DNA of 64,000 nucleotides, taken from positions 2,666,001 through 2,730,000 of the forward strand of contig NZ_CP043318.1 in assembly GCF_001984825.2 (NCBI RefSeq), in the 5' to 3' direction. This DNA comes from Enterobacter chengduensis (GTDB lineage: Bacteria > Pseudomonadota > Gammaproteobacteria > Enterobacterales > Enterobacteriaceae). Positions 55,489-63,098 of this stretch are shown piece after piece; position 1 is the first letter of the stretch, and each line of letters begins with the position of its first letter. The notes under the pieces are model-generated. The model saw only the letters and a list, made by a program, of their open reading frames with translations, was not told the DNA's origin and did not search any database. A program made the translations under genes and the position numbers.

Positions 55489-55945
55489 AGGATTCTCCTG
55501 ACACGTAAAACGTAAATTACTAATGGGCCGATTGGGCAATAATGGTTTTAAACAAAACGAATCGGAAAGTAGATAAAGACCCAAGAGAGGCTGCGGAGAG
55601 GCACAACGTGATGAGAACTGCTTTATAAAACTACGTCAGATATTTATTTGGACTCAAAACCAGAAGACCATTAACGCACGGCGTTGACGACAAAGCAAGC
55701 GGTTTTATGCGGGAGATTCATAAAAAGAATGTTTTTATTCTCTGAAGCTCATTCAAGATTTAAACATTGATATTAACAATCCCAGCCATGCTTACATAAC
55801 CCAATGAAATATCAATACAATCAATAACATTTTTTGCCTACTCATCTGTCGAACCACAGAGTATTAACAACAGGCTAATGAACACTCTTCTACTTGTGTT
55901 GCTTACGCAAGCATTTCGATCTTACTTTACATAAAGGAACTATGA
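55489..55945. other. AT-rich non-coding region
   Basis: 457 bases without a supported gene. On the minus strand it is the leader of the small zinc-ribbon gene. A 16-codon frame (MNLPHKTACFVVNAVR, near 55716-55665) is present but too short to call. On the plus strand AAAGGA at 55932 serves the effector remnant. Confidence 0.5.
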
Positions 55946-56139
55946 ATGAGTTGGAATAAAGACGCGGCTGTTTCTTACCTCCGCTCGCATGCGCTCGGAC
56001 ATTCCCATAACGAATGCGCGAAGTTTACACGTCGTGCCATAATCGCTGGATCTCAGATTTTACCCAGCTCAGCATGTACCCCGGGCCGGGTTACCGCCAC
56101 GCGCAACCAGCCTATAAGATTTACAGGATGAGTCGATGA
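55946..56139 (+). pseudogene. Internally deleted peptidoglycan amidase effector (type VI-type)
   Basis: Frame 1 from ATG 55946 begins MSWNKDAAVSYLRSHALGHS and HNECAKFTRRA, the N-terminus of a CHAP/NlpC-like amidase family found beside type VI genes, with its catalytic Cys. Around 56038-56046 the reading must change frame to give RWISDFTQLSMYPGPGYRHA and QPAYKIYRMSR, the usual C-terminus, ending at TGA 56137-56139. The 70 or so residues between, which carry the catalytic His (GH motif), are missing. So an out-of-frame deletion removed the core and the gene is dead. Confidence 0.7.
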
Positions 56140-56629
56140 TGAGGAGGATTATAATTAGTTTGCCGTTATTATTATCAGCTTGTACGTGTGTACCTCAGCA
56201 GAATGCTGCCGAACGGGCGGAAGAATTTTATTCAACATATCTGACGTTTTTTGCAGAAAGTGATGGTGAATATCCTCAGCTTAGTGAGTTTGTTGCAGCT
56301 GATACACTGTCCCGACTTAACGAGATAGAGTCTATTCCTGAACAGGAAATCGTGGGATCAGATTATTTCGCTTACGTTCAGGACTATGATCCATCCTGGG
56401 TGAAGGGGCTAGGGTTGGTGTATCGCATCAATTCATGAATGGCGAAGTTCTTCCTGTCCGGATTGGCATTGAGGACGGCGGGTTTCTTAATCTTGAAGTC
56501 TATATGCGTCGTGAAGATGGAAAATGGAAAATTTACCGCGTGAGTGACGTAACCGATCGCTACGAGCACCCCATATTTAATGCCGGAGCAATTACTCGAG
56601 CAAAGTCATCAGCGGAAAGTGGACTTTAA
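56136..56629 (+). pseudogene. Frameshifted DUF3828-like lipoprotein, probable former immunity gene
   Basis: From ATG 56136, which overlaps the stop of the effector remnant, the protein starts MMRRIIISLPLLLSACTCVP, a lipoprotein signal with lipobox LSAC. It continues RAEEFYSTYLTFF and VGSDYFAYVQDYDPSWVKG. A one-base shift near 56405-56412 is needed to go on with RVGVSHQFMNGEVLPVRIG and EDGKWKIYRVSDV to the stop at 56629. The combined product is a normal DUF3828-like lipoprotein. Effector and immunity have decayed together. Related to the intact gene at 12358. Confidence 0.7.
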
Positions 56630-56651
56630 GCACATCTATAAGTATTACCCT

Positions 56652-56784
56652 GGCAAACTGTTATAGGTAAATAGGCCGGGTCTGTTTCTGCAACCCAGTT
56701 CTGGCGCGGCTTAGAATGGCATCGACATAATTACATCGCGGAGTTTTGCATGTTTGGTTTGGATGCTTTTCACCTTGCACGGAT
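56652..56784 (+). repeat. 133-bp direct repeat, left copy (truncated 5' end of cytochrome bd gene)
   Basis: Matches 59360-59492 at 131 of 133 bases; the only difference is TT for AG within ACCCAGTTCTGG. It contains the promoter region, ribosome site and first 11 codons of the cytochrome bd subunit I gene. It then runs into unrelated sequence and stops after 26 codons. It marks the left edge of the inserted segment. Confidence 0.92.
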
Positions 56785-57262
56785 GGAGATAAAAAGATTT
56801 CAAAATTATCCATTTAAATCAGCAAGATAAACAACACTCACATTATCTGGTTGCAAAACGGCTAAAGATAAAGTTCTTTAAATCAAGCAGATAAAAATCG
56901 TTTTGGGAGAGGATATTCCCCGGTAATCATCCGGGGTGTTTGGTTGTTACGATATTTGAAATGATCATTATTAGCAGGAATTGTCTTTTTTAAATCCCCT
57001 CACCACGTTGACGAATATGATAAGAATGGCAAACGGGAGAGCAGAAATGCAAAAACCTCAGGCCAAGGCCCAATACCACGTTTTCTGGTAGAGGGTCTAA
57101 ATTGACGGCTCATGATAGCAATACACAGAAACGAGCATTGCAAACATAGGGCCGATGAACAATTCTATTTTAAGTTGCTTGTGTTTATTTTTTACTGCCA
57201 GAGAACGAATGGCATGTAAAAAACACTAAGATATAATTAGCGCTGCATATACATTCACAAAG
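56785..57262. other. Low-GC remnant sequence inside the repeat-bounded segment
   Basis: No intact gene. A hairpin CCCCGG-TAATCAT-CCGGGG lies at about 56917-56935. On the minus strand two short overlapping hydrophobic frames occur (QLKIELFIGPMFAMLVSVYC, ending at 57100, and MSRQFRPSTRKRGIGPW, from 57113), which look like decayed small membrane proteins. Confidence 0.4.
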
Positions 57263-58351
57263 TCACCACTCGTAAATAGCTTCACTGATTGCTGCCATGA
57301 CTTCACTGGCGCCGATTATACTCATGGGCTGGGCGGAAGTCATGAGGTCATCATTGTTGTTAACACGTATAATCTTATGCAGATGAGGATCTTGAAGAGG
57401 GCCGGTGTACGCAGGGTTCGCTGTCACAAACAAACTTATTGTTTTAACCTTTAGCGCTACGGCAAGATGCAATGGCCCCGTATCACCTGTCACTAGCAAG
57501 TCAAAACCGGAAATGGTTTCAACAAGCTCCTTCAAAGAAACCTTTCCGACACAATCATTAATAGACTGCCTTTCAGCTTCCGTCATACCCTCCATAAATT
57601 TTTTGGAAATCTCCACTTCATTTGGAGAACCAATCAATACAATTTCAACATTATGTCCAGAGTTGATTAATAACTTTGCAAGTTCATTGAATCTAAGAAC
57701 GGGCCACTGTCTTTGGATATCAGATGCTCCAAGCTGGAACCCAATAATGGTGGCGTTCTTTTTGCTTTTTGCTTCGAATGAAAAAGGTATTTTCATTTCT
57801 ATATTTTCCACATCACAGCCCATTGGTTTGATTAAGGACATTTTTCTTTCAATTAAATGCCCGTTAAACTCAACCCCGGACAATGAAGTTACAAAACGCC
57901 TCATTGCAAGATCACTTTCGTTATATGCATCTTTAAATATGTATTTCGCACCTGACAGAGTTGCAATAAGTACATCGTAGGGGCTTTTCGAATGAAGAAT
58001 AACGGCAATATCTGGAGTATCCGTTTTTAACAATCGCACAATCTTTGAGGCTGTTTTAACTTTTTGGTCCCAAAAAATTACTCGTTCAAACCAAGGAGAA
58101 CACTCAACCAAGTTTCTGTTCTTGTGGCTTGAAACTAATGTTATTCGAGCAGAGGGAAACCTTGATTTCAGAGATAAAATCGCTGGTGTATTGAACATGA
58201 AGTCCCCAAGGGCAGTTGTAGAAAAAATGACTATACTCTCTACTTTTTCATCAAGACCGATTCTGTCAAAAGAATGACCACTTCGCTTAAAAAATCGGTA
58301 TGAAGATAATAAAAATGAAACTAAAGCTACCCTTGCTTTCTTTGATGACAT
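57263..58351 (-). CDS. Glycosyltransferase family 9 (heptosyltransferase-like) protein
   Basis: 362 residues. The GT9 fold is shown by the N-terminal IVIFSTTALGDFMFNTPAIL and LKSRFPSARITLVSS, IGFQLGASDIQRQWP in the middle, and the sugar-nucleotide-binding GDTGPLHLAVALKVKTISLF. Members move heptose or other sugars onto lipopolysaccharide. ATG 58351 (MSSKKARVALV) is chosen; the 40-codon extension overlaps the tail-fibre assembly remnant. It is strongly AT-rich and lies within a phage-derived segment beside tail genes, so a phage-carried surface-modifying enzyme (lysogenic conversion type) is likely. The frame is intact. Confidence 0.85.
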   Translation of the reverse strand: MSSKKARVALVSFLLSSYRFFKRSGHSFDRIGLDEKVESIVIFSTTALGDFMFNTPAILSLKSRFPSARITLVSSHKNRNLVECSPWFERVIFWDQKVKTASKIVRLLKTDTPDIAVILHSKSPYDVLIATLSGAKYIFKDAYNESDLAMRRFVTSLSGVEFNGHLIERKMSLIKPMGCDVENIEMKIPFSFEAKSKKNATIIGFQLGASDIQRQWPVLRFNELAKLLINSGHNVEIVLIGSPNEVEISKKFMEGMTEAERQSINDCVGKVSLKELVETISGFDLLVTGDTGPLHLAVALKVKTISLFVTANPAYTGPLQDPHLHKIIRVNNNDDLMTSAQPMSIIGASEVMAAISEAIYEW

Positions 58352-58421
58352 GTTCAAACCTACCCTATGATATTCAATGGGTATGATTATAACATACTGA
58401 ATCGTAATATATCCAATAACA

Positions 58422-59004
58422 TCAAGGTGACTGAGGCCAGTTAATATCAGGAGCCTTACCGGCATCAACACGACTCAACAAGACACGGTGTTTTTTCCAC
58501 TCAAGCAGTAATGCTTGCCTCCTCTCCAGTTGCCATATCCAGATCAACAGCATCCTGAAGTGTTGTAATCATGTTATTCGCCTGAGACAAGTAACTCTTG
58601 TTTTTGCGCTGAGCTTCATCCACGTAATCCGCAGGGGCGGCGATACCCTCCATCAAAAAGAAATGCACCACCTAATGCTTTTTCGCCAGCGACGGTAAAC
58701 TCATCAAGTACATTCTCGGTTTCGATTTCAACGACAATCTGATTAATCGGGAAAATTGCGCTAGCATCATAAAAAAATGAACAATTTCTTTCCAGCCCGG
58801 GTAAAAGGAAATTTTTAGCGTTTCAGGAGAAAGTGCTTTTAGCCACAGATACCAATCATTCCCATTATCATGTTTCAGAAAAACAATATTCATCCCTGGT
58901 GGTTTTGCAATGTAATATAACTCGAACTCCTCCACCGAGAATTTAGCCACCTTCACCGGGTTATATTTACCCCACATATCTAATGGGCCATATTTTTTAA
59001 ACAT
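58422..59004 (-). pseudogene. Phage tail fibre assembly protein, multiply frameshifted
   Basis: Minus-strand frames join into one tail fibre assembly (Tfa) protein. The N-terminal part is MFKKYGPLDMWGKYNPVKVA with IVFLKHDNGNDWYLWLKALS, in frame to about 58775. After a shift at a T7 run come IVVEIETENVLDEFTVAGEK, then PADYVDEAQRKNKSYLSQAN in another frame. After another shift, WKKHRVLLSRVDAGKAPDIN ends WPQSP at 58422. The last stretch is the family's typical C-terminus. At least three frameshifts; not functional. Confidence 0.8.
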
Positions 59005-59021
59005 ACCAGATTACTTCGTCA

Positions 59022-59215
59022 TTACGCCACCCATGCCGTGTACCAGTGTCCGCCGATGTTATATTGCTCATAACGATACTGAACTGCTGTATAGTTTGTT
59101 TTTTGCTGTACGGCAGTGACTACAGCACCAAAGAACGCCGCGATGCCGTTGGTATTTTCGAGCATGCCAAAAAGCATGAGTCACCTTGAGCAATTAATGC
59201 GCTATTGCTGGCCAT
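59022..59215 (-). pseudogene. Remnant of a tail-fibre C-terminus or similar phage protein
   Basis: Minus strand. MASNSALIAQGDS begins at 59215. After a shift, FGMLENTNGIAAFFGAVVTA and YRYEQYNIGGHWYTAWVA end at TAA 59022-59024. The C-terminal GHWYTAWVA-stop, 18 bases upstream of the Tfa remnant, fits a phage tail fibre end. Family not certain. Confidence 0.5.
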
Positions 59216-59359
59216 AGTCACCGCGCAGCGCTTATCGGATATCCTGAAGTTAAATTTAAGGATAGAACGCGAGGATAAATGGACGTTTATTTCCGCTCAA
59301 TAAATAATCAGTTTTGGGGAAGGGTTTTGGGGGGATTATGGTGAAGAGGCTGTACGGTG

Positions 59360-59492
59360 GGCAAACTGTTATAGGTAAATAGGCCGGGTCTGTTTCTGCA
59401 ACCCAGAGCTGGCGCGGCTTAGAATGGCATCGACATAATTACATCGCGGAGTTTTGCATGTTTGGTTTGGATGCTTTTCACCTTGCACGGAT
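59360..59492 (+). repeat. 133-bp direct repeat, right copy (start of the intact cytochrome bd gene)
   Basis: Right partner of 56652-56784. It supplies the promoter region, the CGGAG ribosome site and codons 1-11 of the intact oxidase gene. Start-to-start distance between copies is 2708 bases. Confidence 0.92.
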
Positions 59493-60858
59493 ACAGTTTG
59501 CCTTTACCGTATCCTTTCACATTATTTTCCCGGCCATCACCATCGGCCTGGCAAGCTATCTTGCCGTGCTCGAAGGGCTGTGGCTGAAAACAAAAAATCC
59601 GGTCTGGCGTTCGCTGTACCATTTCTGGTCGAAGATTTTCGCCGTCAACTTTGGCATGGGCGTGGTCTCCGGGCTGGTGATGGCCTACCAGTTTGGCACC
59701 AACTGGAGCGGCTTTTCGCAGTTTGCGGGCAGCATTACCGGCCCGCTGCTGACCTATGAAGTGCTTACCGCCTTCTTCCTCGAAGCCGGGTTCCTCGGCG
59801 TGATGCTGTTCGGCTGGAACAAGGTCGGGCCGGGTCTGCACTTTTTCTCAACCTGCATGGTGGCGCTGGGCACCATTATCTCCACCTTCTGGATCCTCTC
59901 TTCGAACAGCTGGATGCAGACCCCGCAGGGCTATGAGATCGTCAACGGTCAGGTCGTCCCGGTGGACTGGTTTGCCGTGGTATTTAACCCCTCCTTCCCT
60001 TACCGCCTGCTGCATATGTCGATTGCCGCCTTCCTGAGCAGCGCCCTGTTTGTGGGCGCATCCGCGGCATGGCATCTGCTGCGCGGGAATAATACCCCCG
60101 CCATCCGGGCGATGTTTTCGATGGCGCTGTGGATGACGCTGATTGTCGCCCCCATTCAGGCCCTGGTTGGCGATATGCACGGGTTGAACACCTTAAAGCA
60201 CCAGCCCGCCAAGATTGCCGCCATTGAAGGCCACTGGGAAAATCCGCCGGGTGAACCTACCCCGCTGCTGCTGTTTGGCTGGCCGGATATGGAGCAGGAG
60301 CGCACCCGCTTTGGGCTGGCGATCCCCGCCCTCGGCAGCCTTATTCTGACGCACAGCCTGGATAAACAGGTTCCGGCGCTGAAAGAGTTTCCGAAGGAAG
60401 ACCGTCCGAATTCCACCATCGTCTTCTGGTCGTTTCGTATTATGGCGGGCCTGGGCATGCTGATGCTGCTGCTTGGGGTGGCGGCACTCTGGCTGCGCTA
60501 CAAAAAGCGCGTGTATTCGTCGCGCCCTTTCCTGTGGTTTGCGCTGTTGATGGGGCCATCCGGGCTGATTGCCATTCTGGCCGGGTGGATCACCACCGAA
60601 GTGGGCCGCCAGCCGTGGGTAGTGTATGGGCTCCAGCGAACGAAAGATGCGGTTTCCGCCCACGGTGACCTGCACATGAGCGTAAGCCTGCTGGCCTTCT
60701 TCGTCGTCTACACCTCGGTATTCGGCGTGGGTTACAGCTATATGGTGCGCCTCATCCGAAAAGGCCCACAGCCGCATGAGTCTTTCGCCACCGAGTCCGA
60801 CGGACGTCCTGCCCGCCCACTTTCTGCCGTTACAGCTGAACATAAGGAGCAGCCATAA
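59458..60858 (+). CDS. cyxA: Cytochrome bd-type quinol oxidase subunit I (CioA/CyxA type)
   Basis: 466-residue inner membrane subunit with nine membrane segments; it binds hemes b558, b595 and d and oxidises quinol. Ligands correspond to H21 in SFHIIFPAITIG and H186 in YRLLHMSIAAF, with E101/E109 in TYEVLTAFFLEAGF. The GRQPW motif is present. The Q loop is short, as in the cyanide-insensitive CioA group, unlike E. coli CydA (522 residues). It corresponds to the Salmonella cyxA type. Its first 11 codons lie in the 133-bp repeat, so the present promoter may have come with the inserted element. It overlaps subunit II by one base. Confidence 0.92.
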   Translation: MFGLDAFHLARIQFAFTVSFHIIFPAITIGLASYLAVLEGLWLKTKNPVWRSLYHFWSKIFAVNFGMGVVSGLVMAYQFGTNWSGFSQFAGSITGPLLTYEVLTAFFLEAGFLGVMLFGWNKVGPGLHFFSTCMVALGTIISTFWILSSNSWMQTPQGYEIVNGQVVPVDWFAVVFNPSFPYRLLHMSIAAFLSSALFVGASAAWHLLRGNNTPAIRAMFSMALWMTLIVAPIQALVGDMHGLNTLKHQPAKIAAIEGHWENPPGEPTPLLLFGWPDMEQERTRFGLAIPALGSLILTHSLDKQVPALKEFPKEDRPNSTIVFWSFRIMAGLGMLMLLLGVAALWLRYKKRVYSSRPFLWFALLMGPSGLIAILAGWITTEVGRQPWVVYGLQRTKDAVSAHGDLHMSVSLLAFFVVYTSVFGVGYSYMVRLIRKGPQPHESFATESDGRPARPLSAVTAEHKEQP

Positions 60859-61868
60859 TGGGTATCGATCTTTCCATTATCTGGTTCGTCATTATCGTCT
60901 TTGCCACGCTGATGTATATCGTCATGGACGGTTTTGATCTCGGGATCGGCATTCTGTTCCCGGCCACGCAGAACGCCGACGATCGCGACGTGATGGTCAA
61001 CAGCGTCGCGCCGGTATGGGACGGAAATGAAACCTGGCTGGTGCTGGGCGGTGCCGCCCTGTTCGGCGCATTCCCGCTGGCCTATGCGGTGATCGTTGAT
61101 GCCCTGACCATTCCGCTCACATTAATGCTGATCGGACTTATTTTCCGCGGCGTGGCGTTTGAGTTTCGCTTTAAGGCCACGCCTGCGCACCGCCCGTTCT
61201 GGGATAAGGCCTTTATTGGCGGTTCGATTCTGGCGACGTTTACCCAGGGCGTGACGGTAGGTGCCGTCATTAACGGCTTTTCCGTCACCGGCCGGGCCTA
61301 CACCGGCGGCCCCTTTGACTGGTTTACCGCGTTTAACCTGTTTTGCGGCGCGGGGCTGGTGGTGGCCTATGCGCTGTTAGGCGCTACCTGGCTGGTGATG
61401 AAAAGCGAAAACGCGCTGCAGCAGCGGATGCGTGAGGTATCTAAAACGCTATTAATCATGCTGCTGGCGTTTATTGCGGCGATCAGCCTCTGGACGCCGC
61501 TGGCGCAACCGGCCATCGCTGCGCGCTGGTTTACGCTGCCAAACCTGTTTTATCTGCTGCCGGTCCCGGCGCTGGTGGTGATGTTTAGCCTGTACCAGTG
61601 GCGCTGCCTGAATAATCCCGACAGCCATAGCCGACCGTTTATCCTGACGCTGGGGCTGATCTTCCTCGGCTTTAGCGGGCTTGGGATCAGCATCTGGCCG
61701 CATATTATTCCGCCGTCGATCACCCTGTGGCAGGCCGCCGCACCGACGCAAAGCCAGGGCTTTATGCTTGTGGGCGCGCTGTTGATCGTTCCCGTCATTC
61801 TGGTCTACACCTTCTGGAGCTACTATGTATTTCGCGGCAAAGTTCAGCATGGGGAGGGTTATCACTGA
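60858..61868 (+). CDS. cyxB: Cytochrome bd-type quinol oxidase subunit II (CioB/CyxB type)
   Basis: 336-residue integral membrane subunit II. The N-terminal VMDGFDLGIGILFPAT, WDGNETWLVLGGAALFGAFP and FRGVAFEFRFK are family signatures. Eight to nine membrane segments. Start (TAATG) overlaps the cyxA stop and its own stop (TGATG) overlaps the next small gene by one base, so all three are translationally coupled. Confidence 0.93.
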   Translation: MGIDLSIIWFVIIVFATLMYIVMDGFDLGIGILFPATQNADDRDVMVNSVAPVWDGNETWLVLGGAALFGAFPLAYAVIVDALTIPLTLMLIGLIFRGVAFEFRFKATPAHRPFWDKAFIGGSILATFTQGVTVGAVINGFSVTGRAYTGGPFDWFTAFNLFCGAGLVVAYALLGATWLVMKSENALQQRMREVSKTLLIMLLAFIAAISLWTPLAQPAIAARWFTLPNLFYLLPVPALVVMFSLYQWRCLNNPDSHSRPFILTLGLIFLGFSGLGISIWPHIIPPSITLWQAAAPTQSQGFMLVGALLIVPVILVYTFWSYYVFRGKVQHGEGYH

Positions 61869-61996
61869 TGCAACAACCGGTCTGGAAAAGATTACTGTGG
61901 CTGGCCATTATCTGGGGCGGCAGCGTGCTGGCGCTGGCTGCGGTCAGCATGCTCTTCCGTATGCTGATGACGGCTGCAGGGTTTAAATCGCATTGA
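61868..61996 (+). CDS. Small cytochrome bd accessory subunit (DUF2474/CydX-like)
   Basis: 42 residues, MQQPVWKRLLWLAIIWGGSV, one membrane helix (about 10-33) and a short basic tail. DUF2474 proteins accompany CioAB-type oxidases as CydX does CydAB, stabilising the hemes. It starts with TGATG on the cyxB stop; the longer in-frame ORF from 61727 is inside cyxB. Short but well supported by position and hydrophobicity. Confidence 0.85.
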   Translation: MQQPVWKRLLWLAIIWGGSVLALAAVSMLFRMLMTAAGFKSH

Positions 61997-62003
61997 CGTT
62001 ATT

Positions 62004-62027
62004 CCGGGCAACCGCTGCGTTGCCCGG
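62004..62027. terminator. Hairpin after the cytochrome bd operon
   Basis: CCGGGCAA-CCGCTGCG-TTGCCCGG, a perfect 8-bp stem with an 8-base loop, seven bases after the small subunit gene. REP-like in sequence, no T tract. Confidence 0.6.
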
Positions 62028-62122
62028 TACATCCTCGCACTTTCAGATAAACCCCATTAACGCCCGGCAGAGTATCGTTACACTGGAAAAAGATTCACAG
62101 TATTTATAGTTTGAGAAGAAAA

Positions 62123-62560
62123 ATGAAAAAGCTCATCGCGTTAAGTGTTATTAGTCTTGTCCTTACCGGCTGCGTTAATCCGGGTAAAGCCTCCGTACAG
62201 CCGGAGCAACTTAAGAGCCACCGCTTTGTGCTGGAAAATGTGAACGGTAAGGCCGTGAAGAGCGCGACAACGCAACCAGAAATCAGTTTTAACGCGCTGC
62301 CTGATATCAGCCTGGTGGACAACATCAGCGTTTCTGGCCAGATGTGTAACCGCTTTAACGGCCAGGGGAAATTGTCCGAAGGCGAGCTTAAGGTGAAAAC
62401 GCTGGCCATGACGCGCAAGCTCTGCACAGAACCGCAGCTGAATGAGCTGGATCAGGCCATCGGCGACATGCTGCGCAAAGGGGCGCAGGTCGACCTGACT
62501 GAAGACCAGTTGACGCTGGCGACAGCCGATAAAACGCTGATGTTTAAGCGTGCAGAATAA
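62123..62560 (+). CDS. hslJ: Heat-inducible lipoprotein HslJ (META domain)
   Basis: 145 residues. The lipoprotein signal MKKLIALSVISLVLTGC has its lipobox Cys at 17; a META domain follows (HRFVLENVNGKAV, ISVSGQMCNRFNGQGKLSEG, MTRKLCTEPQLNELDQAIGD). In E. coli HslJ contributes to novobiocin resistance. ATG 62123 has GAGAAG upstream; a TTG four codons earlier is not used. Neighbour order hslJ-ydbJ-ydbK is as in E. coli. Converges with ydbJ with no gap. Confidence 0.94.
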   Translation: MKKLIALSVISLVLTGCVNPGKASVQPEQLKSHRFVLENVNGKAVKSATTQPEISFNALPDISLVDNISVSGQMCNRFNGQGKLSEGELKVKTLAMTRKLCTEPQLNELDQAIGDMLRKGAQVDLTEDQLTLATADKTLMFKRAE

Positions 62561-62827
62561 TCAGTAGTTACCGCAGCTTCCCACGGCAAGCGACTGCTCA
62601 CTGCAGCGTTTGCCGTTTGGCAAGGCGCACATACCAATAGCAGAACCGTCAAGCTGTCGGGCGACGGACAGCGAACCGCCAATCATTGCGCAATTGGCCT
62701 GACCTGAACTGGACATCGCCGCCTTCATTCCCGGCGCGACGTGAGCGGCCGTAGCCTGCTGGACTGGTTCACTGCTACATGCCGACAATAATAGTGCGGC
62801 ACACCCTACCCAAAATGCTGAGCGCAT
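62561..62827 (-). CDS. ydbJ: DUF333 lipoprotein YdbJ
   Basis: 88 residues. Signal MRSAFWVGCAALLLSAC with lipobox LSAC (Cys 17), then the DUF333 motif ANCAMIGGSLSVARQLDG and GMCALPNGKRCSEQSLAVGS. Four cysteines in the mature part probably form two disulfides. Function unknown. The 40-codon extension to 62947 is not used. Confidence 0.93.
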   Translation of the reverse strand: MRSAFWVGCAALLLSACSSEPVQQATAAHVAPGMKAAMSSSGQANCAMIGGSLSVARQLDGSAIGMCALPNGKRCSEQSLAVGSCGNY

Positions 62828-63098
62828 GCTCTCTCCCCCATAAATAATGCGAAACCTATGCATAATAGGCATCACGTCCCGTGCCGTCGAGAGTGGAAGT
62901 GCGTATTTATGCGCTCCAGAAACAATTTCTCGCAATTTTTTCGCCAAAAGTTTGATCTACACATTGATGGTGGGAATACCCAGGACACAAAAGCGAAAAT
63001 CGTAAAATCCCCCGTTTGCTAGAATACACAGATAATATTCAGGGTTTGTCGCCGTAATACAGACCCCTATTTTTTGCGCAATGTAAGGGTGTTGTCCT

